This document shows, one piece after another, positions 48,796 through 57,629 of a DNA stretch of 64,000 nucleotides. The stretch covers positions 1,189,001 through 1,253,000 of the forward strand of contig CP031740.1 of NCBI GenBank assembly GCA_022701275.1. The letters run 5' to 3'. The position numbers were made by a program, and so were the translations under genes. Below the pieces are notes generated by a model. It was not told the DNA's origin. It saw only the letters and a program-made list of their open reading frames with translations, and made no database searches. Positions within the stretch are counted from its first letter, which is position 1; each line of letters starts with the position of its first letter. The DNA is from Microcoleus vaginatus PCC 9802. GTDB lineage: Bacteria > Cyanobacteriota > Cyanobacteriia > Cyanobacteriales > Microcoleaceae.

Positions 48796-48980
48796 AGGTC
48801 GATCAATTTTCTATTTGAGGTTTTAGATTATTATGCTTATTATTCCGGCAGTTTCAGCCAATTTTGAATCAGCCATCTAAAATTAGATTGTGCCGTGTCC
48901 CTGCTTCCGTTGTCAGTTTTCGTTGCAGGCGAACAGTTGCCCAAGCTACGACCCCTGACAAATAACCAAATTATCATCTA

Positions 48981-49886
48981 ATGCGTAATTTTTTGAATTT
49001 AGTGCCAAGTGCATCTCAGTATTTTTCCAGCCGTCGGGACAAAAAACCCGATCGGGCGATCGTTTTTGGCTTTAACTGCGGGCAGTCGATCGCTCAAATG
49101 TTGTTATGTTTAACAGTGGTAAGTGCTGGCGTGCTGCATCCTAGTGCGGCAAGAGCGATCGGTGCGATCGCGGCGACTCCCCGAACGATCGCCCAAACCC
49201 CTGCAAATGCGCCTGCCCCACTCACAAAAGTGCTAACAGAAATTGACGCAGCGGCCAACCGGCGTGATGTCAAAGCAGTCATGGCATTTTACAGCCCGAG
49301 TTTCACTCATTCTGACGGCTTAAACAGCCAAAGCATGGAAAAAGCCCTCACCCAACTCTGGGCTCGATATCCGAGTTTAAATTACCGCACCGAGCTCAAA
49401 TCTTGGAAAACCGAAGGTAACGCGATTCTCGCAGAAACCATAACTACAATAGCGGGCACTCAAAAAAAGGATGGCAGAGAATTAAATCTCAAAGCTACAA
49501 TCCGTTCCCAACAGCGTTTTGAAGGTGAAAAGATAGTTAAGCAAGAAATTTTAGCCGAACAAACTCAGCTTAGTTCTGGTCAAAATCCTCCCACAATTCA
49601 AGTGAATTTTCCGGATCAAGTTAAGGTGGGCGAAGAGTACCATTTTGATGCCATTGTTCGAGAGCCGATCGGCGATGATATTTTAATAGGGACTGTTTTG
49701 GAGGAACCCATTACCGAAAAAACATTTTTTAATCCCTCAGAAGTCGAGCTGGAGTTGCTAAATTCCGGGGGGATTTTTAAAGTAGGTAAAGCTCCGGCTA
49801 CGCCGGAAAATCGGTGGGTTTCAGCAGTTTTGATGCGACAAGGTGGAATTGCAACAGTTAGTGTGCGATTGCGGGTGGTCAAATAA
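48981..49886 (+). CDS. Secreted NTF2-like domain protein
   Basis: This 301-aa protein has an N-terminal hydrophobic signal/anchor (about residues 30-60). An NTF2/SnoaL-like region (LTEIDAAANRRDVKAVMAFY, SHSD-type loop) follows, then a beta-rich C-terminus with VNFPDQVKVGEEYHFDAIV. The family is common in cyanobacteria and has no known enzyme activity. Confidence 0.7.
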   Translation: MRNFLNLVPSASQYFSSRRDKKPDRAIVFGFNCGQSIAQMLLCLTVVSAGVLHPSAARAIGAIAATPRTIAQTPANAPAPLTKVLTEIDAAANRRDVKAVMAFYSPSFTHSDGLNSQSMEKALTQLWARYPSLNYRTELKSWKTEGNAILAETITTIAGTQKKDGRELNLKATIRSQQRFEGEKIVKQEILAEQTQLSSGQNPPTIQVNFPDQVKVGEEYHFDAIVREPIGDDILIGTVLEEPITEKTFFNPSEVELELLNSGGIFKVGKAPATPENRWVSAVLMRQGGIATVSVRLRVVK

Positions 49887-50070
49887 TAAAATAGGTGTTA
49901 TGGGTTATTTGGGTAATTTCTGTAGTGGCGGTTTAAGTAAAATCTCTAATAAAAAAGAGAGAACCAGCTAAACCTGCCTCTACAATAATTATGGTTAATT
50001 GACCCGACTTAATCTTATACCAAGTTAAAAAATCCTCTTTCCTCTTCCCTCTTCCTTCTGATTATTAAAA

Positions 50071-50859
50071 ATGATTTCTATCCAAAACCAAATTGTTTTC
50101 ATTACAGGTGCCAGTAGCGGTATCGGAGCAGCCTGTGCCAAGATCTTCGCCAAAGGAGGAGCAAAACTAATTTTAGCAGCCCGCCGCCTTGAAAAGCTGG
50201 AGCGACTGGCAAACGAACTTGTAGAAACAAAATCGATCGCATCGGCGAACGAGATTTATTTGCTCGAATTGGACGTGCGCGATCGCCCGCAAGTGGAATC
50301 GGCGATAACTGCGCTTCCCGATGCCTGGAAAAGCATCGATATTCTGATTAACAATGCGGGATTGAGCCGTGGTTTAGACAAACTGCACGAAGGCAACTTT
50401 CAAGATTGGGAAGAAATGATTGATACCAATGTTAAAGGCTTGCTTTACATGACTCGCGCGATCGTGCCGGGAATGGTAAGCCGAGACCGCGGCCACGTAG
50501 TGAATATCGGCTCCATAGCAGGCCGCCAAGCTTATCCGAAAGGTAATGTTTATTGCGCTTCCAAAGCAGCAGTGAGAGCTATTTCCGAAGGGTTGAAACA
50601 AGACCTTTTGGGAACACCCGTGCGGGTGACGGAAATAGAGCCGGGTTTGGTGGAAACAGAATTTAGCAATGTCCGGTTTCACGGCGATGCAGAAAAAGCC
50701 AAAAATGTCTATCAAGGATTGACACCGCTGACTGCGGACGATGTAGCCGATGTCGTGTATTTTTGCGCGACGCGATCGCCCCACGTCAATATTAGCGAAG
50801 TCTTGCTAGTTCCGACAGACCAAGCTAGTGCAACTCTGGTTCACCGAAAAGAGTTGTGA
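50071..50859 (+). CDS. Short-chain dehydrogenase/reductase
   Basis: This 262-aa classical SDR has the TGASSGIG coenzyme motif, NNAG and the catalytic YCASK. The pattern AARRLEKLERLA and VRVTEIEPGLVETEFS resembles the YdfG/3-hydroxy-acid dehydrogenase (NADP) subgroup. The substrate is unknown. The 3' side ends in the tandem hairpin array. Confidence 0.9.
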   Translation: MISIQNQIVFITGASSGIGAACAKIFAKGGAKLILAARRLEKLERLANELVETKSIASANEIYLLELDVRDRPQVESAITALPDAWKSIDILINNAGLSRGLDKLHEGNFQDWEEMIDTNVKGLLYMTRAIVPGMVSRDRGHVVNIGSIAGRQAYPKGNVYCASKAAVRAISEGLKQDLLGTPVRVTEIEPGLVETEFSNVRFHGDAEKAKNVYQGLTPLTADDVADVVYFCATRSPHVNISEVLLVPTDQASATLVHRKEL

Positions 50860-50935
50860 GTTTTTAGTGGTAAGTGTCCGGATTGCGCTGGAATTCTCAG
50901 GAAGCTTAATTGGTAGATGCACCCTGATTAATTAA

Positions 50936-50969
50936 CTCCCGACCAATTTTGGTTCGGGGTTTTTTTTTG
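50936..50969 (+). terminator. First hairpin of array; likely SDR terminator
   Basis: CTCCCGACCAA...TTGGTTCGGGG plus T9, starting 77 nt after the SDR stop. Confidence 0.75.
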
Positions 50970-52164
50970 CGCTCACGCGCCCTCGCCACAAATTCTCCTA
51001 AATTCGGCCAAAGTGTCCTGAAAGAGCTGCTGTGAGACGGGAGACTAAATTAGTAGATGCACCCTGATTAATTAACTCCCGACCAATTTTGGCCGGGTTT
51101 TTTTTTGCGATCACGCGCCCTCGCCACAAATTATCGCAAATTCTGCCAAAGTGTCCTGAAAGAGGTGTTTTGAGGCGGGAGATTAAATTAGTAGATGCAC
51201 CCTGATTAATTAACTCCCGACCAATTTTGGCCGGGTTTTTTTTTGCGATCACGCGCCCTCGCCACAAATTATCGCAAATTCTGCCAAAGTGTCCTGAAAG
51301 AGGTGTTTTGAGGCGGGAGATTAAATTAGTAGATGCACCCTGATTAAATAACTCCCGACCAATTTTGGTTTGGGGTTTTTTTTTGCGGTATCGACGGTGA
51401 TGCTGAAAAAGTTTGAGGTTGTCCGGATTGCGCCTCGAATTCTCAGGAAGCTTAATTGGTAGATGCACCCTGATTAATTAACTCCCGACCAATTTTGGTT
51501 TGGGGTTTTTTTTTGCGGTATCAAGGGTGATGCTGAAAAAGTTTGAGGTTATCCGGATTGCGCTCGAATTCTCAGGAAGCTTAATTGGTAGATGCACCCT
51601 GATTAATCAACTCCCGACCAATTTTGGCCGGGTTTTTTTTTTGATATCGCCACCCAAACCACAAATTTTCGCAAATTGTCCCAAACTGCCCGGAACAGGT
51701 GCACCTCGAACCGGAGACTAAATTAGTAGATGCACCCTGATTAATTAACTCCCGACCAATTTTGGCCGGGTTTTTTTTTGCCATCGCCACCCAAACCACA
51801 AATTTTCGCAAATTGTCCCAAACTGTCCGGAACAGGTACACCTTGAACCGGAGACTAAATTAGTAGATGCACCCTGATTAATTAACTCCCGACCAATTTT
51901 GGCCGGGTTTTTTTTTTGATCTCGCACGCCGTCGCCACAAATTTCCGCAAAGTCTACCAAAGTGTCCTGAAAGAGGTGGTGTGAAGCCGGAGACTAAATT
52001 AGTAGATGCACCCTGATTAATTAACTCCCGACCAATTTTGGTTTGGGGTTTTTTTTTGCCGATCGCACGCCGTCGCCGCCAATTTTCGCAAATTCTGCCA
52101 AAGTGTCCTGAAAGAGGTGTTTTGAGGCGGGAGATTAAATTAGTAGATGCACCCTGATTAATAA

Positions 52165-52195
52165 ACCCCAGCCAATTTTGGCCGGGGTTTTTTTT
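52165..52195 (+). terminator. Last hairpin of array
   Basis: CCCCAGCCAATTTTGGCCGGGG plus T8, 28 nt from the convergent OB-fold gene stop. It probably separates the array from the minus-strand genes. Confidence 0.75.
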
Positions 52196-52222
52196 GCTCA
52201 AAAGCTGCATTAACCAATTAGG

Positions 52223-52444
52223 CTAATTCGCCTCAAAAGACTGCACCTCAAGAACCGGGCCGATCATAGCAAAAGTCATCACATCCTTACGCACTTCACC
52301 TTTAACACTGACTTTCAAACCAGCTTTTTTCAAATCAGAAGGAGCATCCTTAAGTTCGTAAGTTTCCCCATCTTCGCCGACCAAAGCCCAAGTACCGGGA
52401 CCCAATCCTTTGCGTTCAATTACACCTTTGACAGTAATACTCAT
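52223..52444 (-). CDS. Small OB-fold-like protein (73 aa)
   Basis: Beta-rich small protein: SITVKGVIERKGLGPGTWAL, GETYELKDAP, then VSVKGEVRKDVMTFAMIGP. The five-strand layout suits an OB fold. Its ATG overlaps the subtilase stop by 4 nt (ATGA at 52441-52444), so it is co-translated with the upstream protease. A role as an inhibitor, partner or regulator of the protease is possible but not shown. Confidence 0.7.
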   Translation of the reverse strand: MSITVKGVIERKGLGPGTWALVGEDGETYELKDAPSDLKKAGLKVSVKGEVRKDVMTFAMIGPVLEVQSFEAN

Positions 52445-54210
52445 GCCGATCGCACCTCTGTTTTAATTGCTAAACGCGCCAGTCCGAAACACAGTAAAGC
52501 ATTGACAATCAAAAATGTTTGTGATACCAAACCTGTGCCCAATCCCCAGACTGTGGGAGACACAAAAGCATTCACCGCTAAACTGCTGGCAAAACCGATC
52601 GAAATTGCGATCGCGATCCACTTCCACTGTTGATGTCCCAACAGCAAAGCAATCAAAATCCCAGGAATCAAAACGCTAGCAAAAAAGGGATTCAGCATAC
52701 TGCTGCCATTAATTGCACCGCCGAGTTCGGGAATAGAACTGCCCATCACCCGCATCGGCCACTGTGGCAAGTCAAATACAAACAAGTTCCGCAGGAAAAA
52801 GAACCCAGAACTCCCAGCCATCAAGCCGCCGGAAAAGCCCCAAGTCCACTGGAACGGAAAATAATTCCGCAAAAAGAAAGCCAGCAGGTAAGAACCGAGC
52901 ACCATTGCAATTTTAGGCAACAGGGCGACTGCACCGCCGTCAATCCAAAAGCGGGGGTTGAGATAGCCGTTATCGCGCAGCCAGCGGAAGAAATCGCGGA
53001 AGTTGATTTGTCCGCGCTGGGCTAGCTGAACTGCTGCGGCTGCGTCTAGGTGTCCTGAACCAAAATGGTTTAACGGATCTTCAGTGACAGTTCGCGAGGA
53101 CTGCAAGAGTACGCTGCGAATTTCGTCTGGTTCTGTGATGCCGGAAGCCTTGACAAGGGCTGCAACGGCTGCAACGTGGGGAGAAGCCATGCTAGTGCCT
53201 TGGTAGCCTTCAAAGACTTCGGCGCCTGTTTCCGGGTCGATCGTACTTTGCAGGATCTTGCCCATTTCAGAACCGCCGGGGGCTGCAATGTCAACCCCTG
53301 CGCCGAAATTCGAGTAAGTGGCTTTTTCGTCGTCGGGGCCCAGGGCCGAAACGCCGATGACGTGGGGATAGCGGGCGGGATAGGAAGCGGAACTGTCGCC
53401 GGAGTTGCCGGCGGCTGCGATGACGACAACGCCTTTAGAGTGCGCGTAGTCGATCGCCTCTTCCATTAACTGACTTTCGCCGCCACCGCCTAAACTCATG
53501 TTGATGACATCTGCGCCGTTGTCAGCAGCAAATTTAATTGCTTCGGCGATGTCGGAAACCGTGCCGCCACCGCTGCCGCTTAACACTTTTAGCGGCATTA
53601 AAGCTGCTTCGTAGGCAATGCCCGCAACGCCGTAATTGTTGTTAGTTGATTGGGCGACTGTACCGGCGACGTGAGTACCGTGGCCGTTGTCATCGTAGGC
53701 TTCGGCGCGATCGTTTACAAAGTCGTAGCCCGGTACAAATTTGGTTTCTTTTAAGTCAGCGACTGGAGTAATACCCGTGTCAATTATCGCTACTGTTGTG
53801 CCGCTGCCTTTGGTTTCGTTCCAGGCAGATTCTACGTTGATACTGCGGAGATTCCACTGCTTGGTATACATGGGGTCGTTGGGAATCTCGAAAGCGCTGT
53901 AGACGTAGTTCGGTTCAATGTATTCGGTATCTTTAGCCAAATTTGATTTTCTCAGGGCGTTTAGCAAAGTGCGATCGCCCTTAACTACATATACATTGTC
54001 GCCCCCTGAGAATTCGCTGTTGAGTTGCGGTGCGATTTGGTACTGTTGGGCGATCGCATTTACTTCTTTCGCAATCTCAGCAGCACCCAAATCTTCGCGG
54101 AAATCAAGCACAATCGAGTCGTAAGTGCCTTGAGTAGCAAGTCCTGGGAAATTAGAAATCGCCCAGCCGAGCCCGATTAAAAATAAGCACAGAAGGAAAA
54201 ACTTTTTCAT
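52441..54210 (-). CDS. S8 family subtilisin-like protease with C-terminal membrane domain
   Basis: Start at the ATG at 54210 (MKKFFLLCLFLIGLGWAI, a signal/anchor), giving 589 aa. After a prodomain (VLDFREDLGAAEI...) the peptidase has the triad Asp144 (IIDTGI), His177 (NGHGTHVAG) and Ser340 (GTSMASP), and the oxyanion Asn in AAAGNSGDS. From about residue 405 a C-terminal part has about five hydrophobic segments (LLPKIAMVLGSYLLAFFL and later), which would anchor it in the membrane. It probably processes secreted or envelope proteins. The OB-fold gene is translationally coupled downstream. Confidence 0.9.
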   Translation of the reverse strand: MKKFFLLCLFLIGLGWAISNFPGLATQGTYDSIVLDFREDLGAAEIAKEVNAIAQQYQIAPQLNSEFSGGDNVYVVKGDRTLLNALRKSNLAKDTEYIEPNYVYSAFEIPNDPMYTKQWNLRSINVESAWNETKGSGTTVAIIDTGITPVADLKETKFVPGYDFVNDRAEAYDDNGHGTHVAGTVAQSTNNNYGVAGIAYEAALMPLKVLSGSGGGTVSDIAEAIKFAADNGADVINMSLGGGGESQLMEEAIDYAHSKGVVVIAAAGNSGDSSASYPARYPHVIGVSALGPDDEKATYSNFGAGVDIAAPGGSEMGKILQSTIDPETGAEVFEGYQGTSMASPHVAAVAALVKASGITEPDEIRSVLLQSSRTVTEDPLNHFGSGHLDAAAAVQLAQRGQINFRDFFRWLRDNGYLNPRFWIDGGAVALLPKIAMVLGSYLLAFFLRNYFPFQWTWGFSGGLMAGSSGFFFLRNLFVFDLPQWPMRVMGSSIPELGGAINGSSMLNPFFASVLIPGILIALLLGHQQWKWIAIAISIGFASSLAVNAFVSPTVWGLGTGLVSQTFLIVNALLCFGLARLAIKTEVRSA

Positions 54211-54465
54211 TGCCGATCGTCCGTTTAGGGAAGGCGTGTTCACCACAATAACCCAATTTTCACCGCCAGCGCCAGTTTTCCTTGCTGTGGCTTGTGGATA
54301 TCTCGCACGCGGGCGTTTGGTAGTTTTCGGCGGTGGCTGTTGCTCGAACAAAAATTGCTCTAATTTCTCGTTTAAATTGCAGAGCAAGTTGTAGGAGTTC
54401 AATTAATTGTATCATGAGAGAAGATGACCAACAGAACAAGCGAGTATTTTCAACAAGGGTATTGC

Positions 54466-54882
54466 ATGGAAAGAGGTTTAATGTGGCTGCCGCTGCTGGC
54501 AATTTTTATTTCTCTGGCTTGGGCTGGATGGAACGAGTATCAAAAGCTTGAAGCCTATCGTGTCTGGGCCGAACAATTCGCTAAAGCCAAGTACGATATT
54601 TATGCTGTACTCGGTCAGCAAGAAGACAGTTTAACGTGGGGAAAACCTACTCGCAGCGGGCCGATAAATTTGCAAACTTTTTCTTTAAAAGACGTGGAGT
54701 CGCTGCGGTTGTTAGTCAACTCTCAGGCAGTTGATTTAGAGTCGCCGCCGAGTTCTGGAAGCCCAATCGCCCTCGAATTTTTGTTGAAAGATGGTGCTGC
54801 GGTGCAGGTTCCCTTTACAGAAATTCCTCTAGCGACTAAATGGGGAAAATACTTGCAGCAAGAATTGCAGCGCTTTAGGTAA
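54466..54882 (+). CDS. Conserved single-membrane-helix protein (138 aa)
   Basis: Start taken at the ATG at 54466 (MERGLMWLPLLAIF), with AAGGG upstream; the ATG at 54424 is an alternative (152 aa). An N-terminal membrane helix is followed by a soluble domain with EAYRVWAEQFAKAKYDIYAV, LTWGKPTRSGP and FLLKDGAAVQVPF. It looks like a cyanobacteria-restricted family. It is divergent from the protease gene. Confidence 0.65.
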   Translation: MERGLMWLPLLAIFISLAWAGWNEYQKLEAYRVWAEQFAKAKYDIYAVLGQQEDSLTWGKPTRSGPINLQTFSLKDVESLRLLVNSQAVDLESPPSSGSPIALEFLLKDGAAVQVPFTEIPLATKWGKYLQQELQRFR

Positions 54883-55305
54883 AAACACTCTCCGGCGGGG
54901 CAGCGTATAGGGAGCATCTCAATGAAAGCAACCAACCTAGAAATTCGAGTTTTGAGGCAGGAGACAGGAGGCAGGAGGCAGGAGGAAATAGGGAGAAGGA
55001 AAGAGCCAGAAGAAGTGTTTTTACCACTATGAGATGCTCCCAGCGTATAAGATGTTAACTCTGCTGCTTTAAGTTACAAAAGTTTTTAAAACTGGTAGTA
55101 GAAATAGAACTTACGCAACAAATCCTTTGAACTGCCATCTATAGGGTAAAGTACCCAGGGATCGCCCGGAGGACATGAGTTCTTGCAGTAAGTAGTAAGA
55201 GTAGTGTCCCCGTGCGCCCGCTCGTGTTCCGTGCGTACCTTCCAGTTAAAGTTATTGACCAGCGCGTCCTAAAACAGCTAAATTGCCAGCCCCCCAATCA
55301 GCGGA
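54883..55305. other. Gene-free stretch before pentapeptide gene
   Basis: GGGAGCATCTCA (54911) pairs with TGAGATGCTCCC (55030), and both are next to AGCGTATA. GGAGGCAGGAGGCAGGA short repeats lie between. An AACTTACGCA IS-end-like piece is at about 55109. Confidence 0.55.
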
Positions 55306-57006
55306 ATGCAAACACAAGAATTTTTACAGCGCTATCAACAGGGAGAGCGCAACTTTGGTCACATTGACCTCAGCGGCGCTAGTTTAAGCGGTGTTAACCT
55401 GCGAGAAATAGACCTCACTGGTGCTAACTTGACCGGTGCTAATTTGAGCTGGTCTTTTTTGAGCAATGCCAAGTTGATAGGGGCTTGTTTGCGGCGCGCG
55501 GATCTCCGCAGTGCGGGGCTGAGTGGGGCCAATTTGAGCGGGGCAAATTTGAGCGGGGCAAATCTTGCTAAAGCGGATTTGCGCCTTGCTTGTTTGGCAG
55601 CAGCAGAACTCAATTGGGCCGCGTTTCCCGAAGCGGATTTGGGCGGTGCTAATCTTCAAGGAGTTAAATCTGACCAAATTAATTTTGCCGGGGCTAAACT
55701 CGACGGCGCGAAGTTGATGGCGGCGGAATTGATGGAGGCCAATCTCAACCGCGCCAGTCTTGTTGGTGCTAATTTAACGGGCGCTAATTTGCGGGAAGCG
55801 CATTTAGTGGAAGCGAATTTGCGATCGGCAATTTTAATCGGTGTAAATTTGATTGAATCTGACTTAAATGGCGCTCAAATGCGATCGGCAAATCTGACGG
55901 GCGCTGACTTGCACCGAGCTGTGCTGGCGGGGGCGGATTTGACTGAGGCGGTGCTGGATAACGCTGATTTGAGTCGAGCTAATCTGGCGGGTTCTTATTT
56001 ATTGAAAGCGAGTTTTAAGAAGGCACTTTTGCTGCGAGCTAACCTGCAAGGAGTGTATTTGCTGCGGGCGGATTTGAGCGAAGCTAATTTACGCAGTGCA
56101 GATTTGCGGAAAGCTGATTTGAGCGGCGCTTATTTGATGGATGCGATGTTGGGTGAGGCGGATTTAAGAGAAGCTTGTTTGATTGAGTGCCGTTTGATTC
56201 GGACGAATTTGGAGGCGGCCCAGCTTACGGGTTGCTGCATTCAAAATTGGCAAGTTCAAGATGTCGATCTGTCGAGAGTTGACTGCAGCTATGTTTTTAC
56301 TCAGTTTGATTATAGTGCGAAAGTTGCGGCAAATCGCTTGCCGATCGATCGCGATTTTGAGTCTGGGGAATTGGGGCGGCAGCATCAAGAGGACAGTTCT
56401 ATTGTAAAGGTGTGTTTTGCCCAATCTCCTAATTGGGAGGCTTTGGTTTTTACGATGCGTCGGGTGGAGTTGGAGAGCCGCGAACTTAAGTTGAACGTTC
56501 AATTTTTTGAGTCGGCGGGAGAACAAAGTTTACTGAGGCTGAGTGCGAACCGTTTGGTGAACGGCAAGATTTTGGGCGATCGCATTTTGGAGCTTTATCC
56601 AGATATGTTGGAAAAGGTTTTAGCCAAGGACGCTGAAATTTTGAGTTTGCTCGACTTGGCTATTCCTAGTAACAGTGTGGAGCCGAGTCACAAGGAAATA
56701 TTGCTCAGAAGACAGGAAATCTACCAGCGGATGGTCCGCCAAATTTCGTTTATTTTGATGTCTCAGACGCCGGATAAATTCTCCGAAAGCGTGCAGCGGC
56801 TGTTGGAGTATTTGAAGCAGCAAGGTATCCCGACAGAGCAGATTCAAAAGAAAGTCATCAGTCAGGCGATCGTACAGCGGGCAAAGCAAGATCCGGCTTT
56901 TCGGGAACAGTTGCTCAGGTGGGAGAAAACGGCGTCCGATCGCGTTCGTTGTTCGATGATGGGGGAAGCGGTGCGGTATGCGATCGCCCTTTTAATCGAT
57001 GATTAA
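55306..57006 (+). CDS. Pentapeptide-repeat protein (566 aa)
   Basis: Residues about 20-340 are about 60 A(D/N)LxX pentapeptide repeats (LSGANLSGANLSGANLAKAD), which form a right-handed beta helix. The C-terminal part (about 360-566) is a separate helical domain with FAQSPNWEALVFTMRRVELE and VRQISFILMSQTPDKFSES. The function of pentapeptide proteins in cyanobacteria is mostly unknown. The gene tail is duplicated downstream (57082-57216). Confidence 0.85.
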   Translation: MQTQEFLQRYQQGERNFGHIDLSGASLSGVNLREIDLTGANLTGANLSWSFLSNAKLIGACLRRADLRSAGLSGANLSGANLSGANLAKADLRLACLAAAELNWAAFPEADLGGANLQGVKSDQINFAGAKLDGAKLMAAELMEANLNRASLVGANLTGANLREAHLVEANLRSAILIGVNLIESDLNGAQMRSANLTGADLHRAVLAGADLTEAVLDNADLSRANLAGSYLLKASFKKALLLRANLQGVYLLRADLSEANLRSADLRKADLSGAYLMDAMLGEADLREACLIECRLIRTNLEAAQLTGCCIQNWQVQDVDLSRVDCSYVFTQFDYSAKVAANRLPIDRDFESGELGRQHQEDSSIVKVCFAQSPNWEALVFTMRRVELESRELKLNVQFFESAGEQSLLRLSANRLVNGKILGDRILELYPDMLEKVLAKDAEILSLLDLAIPSNSVEPSHKEILLRRQEIYQRMVRQISFILMSQTPDKFSESVQRLLEYLKQQGIPTEQIQKKVISQAIVQRAKQDPAFREQLLRWEKTASDRVRCSMMGEAVRYAIALLIDD

Positions 57007-57081
57007 CAGTTAAGTGTTAACCCTTGAAGCCGCAGAGTGGCTAATACCCGCACTGGCCCTTCTGCGTCGGAAACTGCAAGC

Positions 57082-57216
57082 ATGGTGCAGCGGGCCAAGC
57101 AATACCAAGTTTTTGGGGAACAGTTGCTCAAGTGGGAGAAAACGGCTTCGGATTGCGATCGTTGTTCGCTAATGGGGGAAGCGGTGCGGTATGCGATCGC
57201 CCTTTTGGGGGAATGA
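57082..57216 (+). pseudogene. Duplicated tail of the pentapeptide gene
   Basis: A 44-codon frame (ATG at 57082) repeats the last codons of the preceding gene: EQLLKWEKTAS and MGEAVRYAIALL match EQLLRWEKTAS and MGEAVRYAIALL (about 56900-57000). It lacks the rest of the protein. It arose by a local duplication and is probably not functional. Confidence 0.75.
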
Positions 57217-57251
57217 ATAGACATAGAAGTCAAAAGCCAGTCCAGGGAGGG

Positions 57252-57287
57252 CCGGATGCCTGTCCCACAATAATTATTGGAGATGTA
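57252..57287. repeat. Dispersed repeat C, copy 2
   Basis: It matches 45381-45424 (GGATGCC, CCCACAA, ATTATTGGAGAT). Confidence 0.65.
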
Positions 57288-57289
57288 TA

Positions 57290-57511
57290 GTGATAAGATT
57301 CTGGAGGTTTTACCCAAAAGAAGGCTGCGTGAGTTATAACGATAATTTAGGAATTGAACAACAGCGACTTAGACATTATGAGGACAGTGATTATCCATGT
57401 GTCAGTTTTGTAAAAATTCTCGAAGTTAGCAGAGTTTGGGGTGGAGAATTTGAAACTGCGGTGAGGGGCGTAGATTTTGAGGAAATAGAAGTTGTTAAAC
57501 AAAGTACCTAA
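57290..57511 (+). CDS. Doubtful small ORF (73 aa)
   Basis: GTG start at 57290. It has RHYEDSDYPCVSFVKILEVS and no recognised family. It follows a dispersed repeat directly. It may be the remnant of a longer gene or a chance ORF. Confidence 0.25.
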   Translation: MIRFWRFYPKEGCVSYNDNLGIEQQRLRHYEDSDYPCVSFVKILEVSRVWGGEFETAVRGVDFEEIEVVKQST

Positions 57512-57629
57512 AAATGGCTAAATCAAAAAGTAAGTATGACAGCTAAAACCTCATAAATGTTAGTTAGTTTCCCTAAAAGCGCCCTTCTTCCCTCTTTCTT
57601 TCCTCCTATATAGGCCGTCACGATAGCAA

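Larger units (their letters stand above)
50936..52196 (+). ncRNA. Candidate tandem small-RNA array (ten copies)
   Basis: Each unit could give a short RNA of about 50-65 nt, starting a few bases after a TAAATT/TTAATT -10-like box and ending at the hairpin and T-tract. All ten 3' hairpins keep pairing even where the stem sequence changes (GGCCGGG, GGTTTGGGG, GGTTCGGGG; last unit CCCCAGCC with GGCCGGGG). This is the layout of the tandem NsiR1 sRNA locus of Anabaena, but the sequence is not claimed to be NsiR1. No expression evidence can be given. Confidence 0.45.
50885..52200 (+). repeat. Tandem array of ten 129-140 bp units, each ending in a terminator-like hairpin
   Basis: The ten hairpin starts are 50936, 51076, 51214, 51353, 51483, 51612, 51750, 51887, 52025 and 52165, so the period is 129-140 bp. 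Every unit has the same 3' block of about 58 bp: TWAATTRGTAGATGCACCCT, ATTAATTAAC, then CCCGACCAATTTTGG with a pairing partner and T8-T10. The 5' part comes in two unlike classes (see findings). No protein family is seen in it. It is oriented on the plus strand. Confidence 0.9.

Noticed and set aside
50885-52200. CRISPR or integron reading of the array
   Set aside because: Repeats are too long and spacers too similar for CRISPR; no attC-type arms or integrase are seen.
50998-52210. Minus-strand ORFs with repeated GRELINQGASTN inside the hairpin array
   Set aside because: They read through units with near-multiple-of-three length only in parts, have no ribosome site and are broken where units are not a multiple of three.
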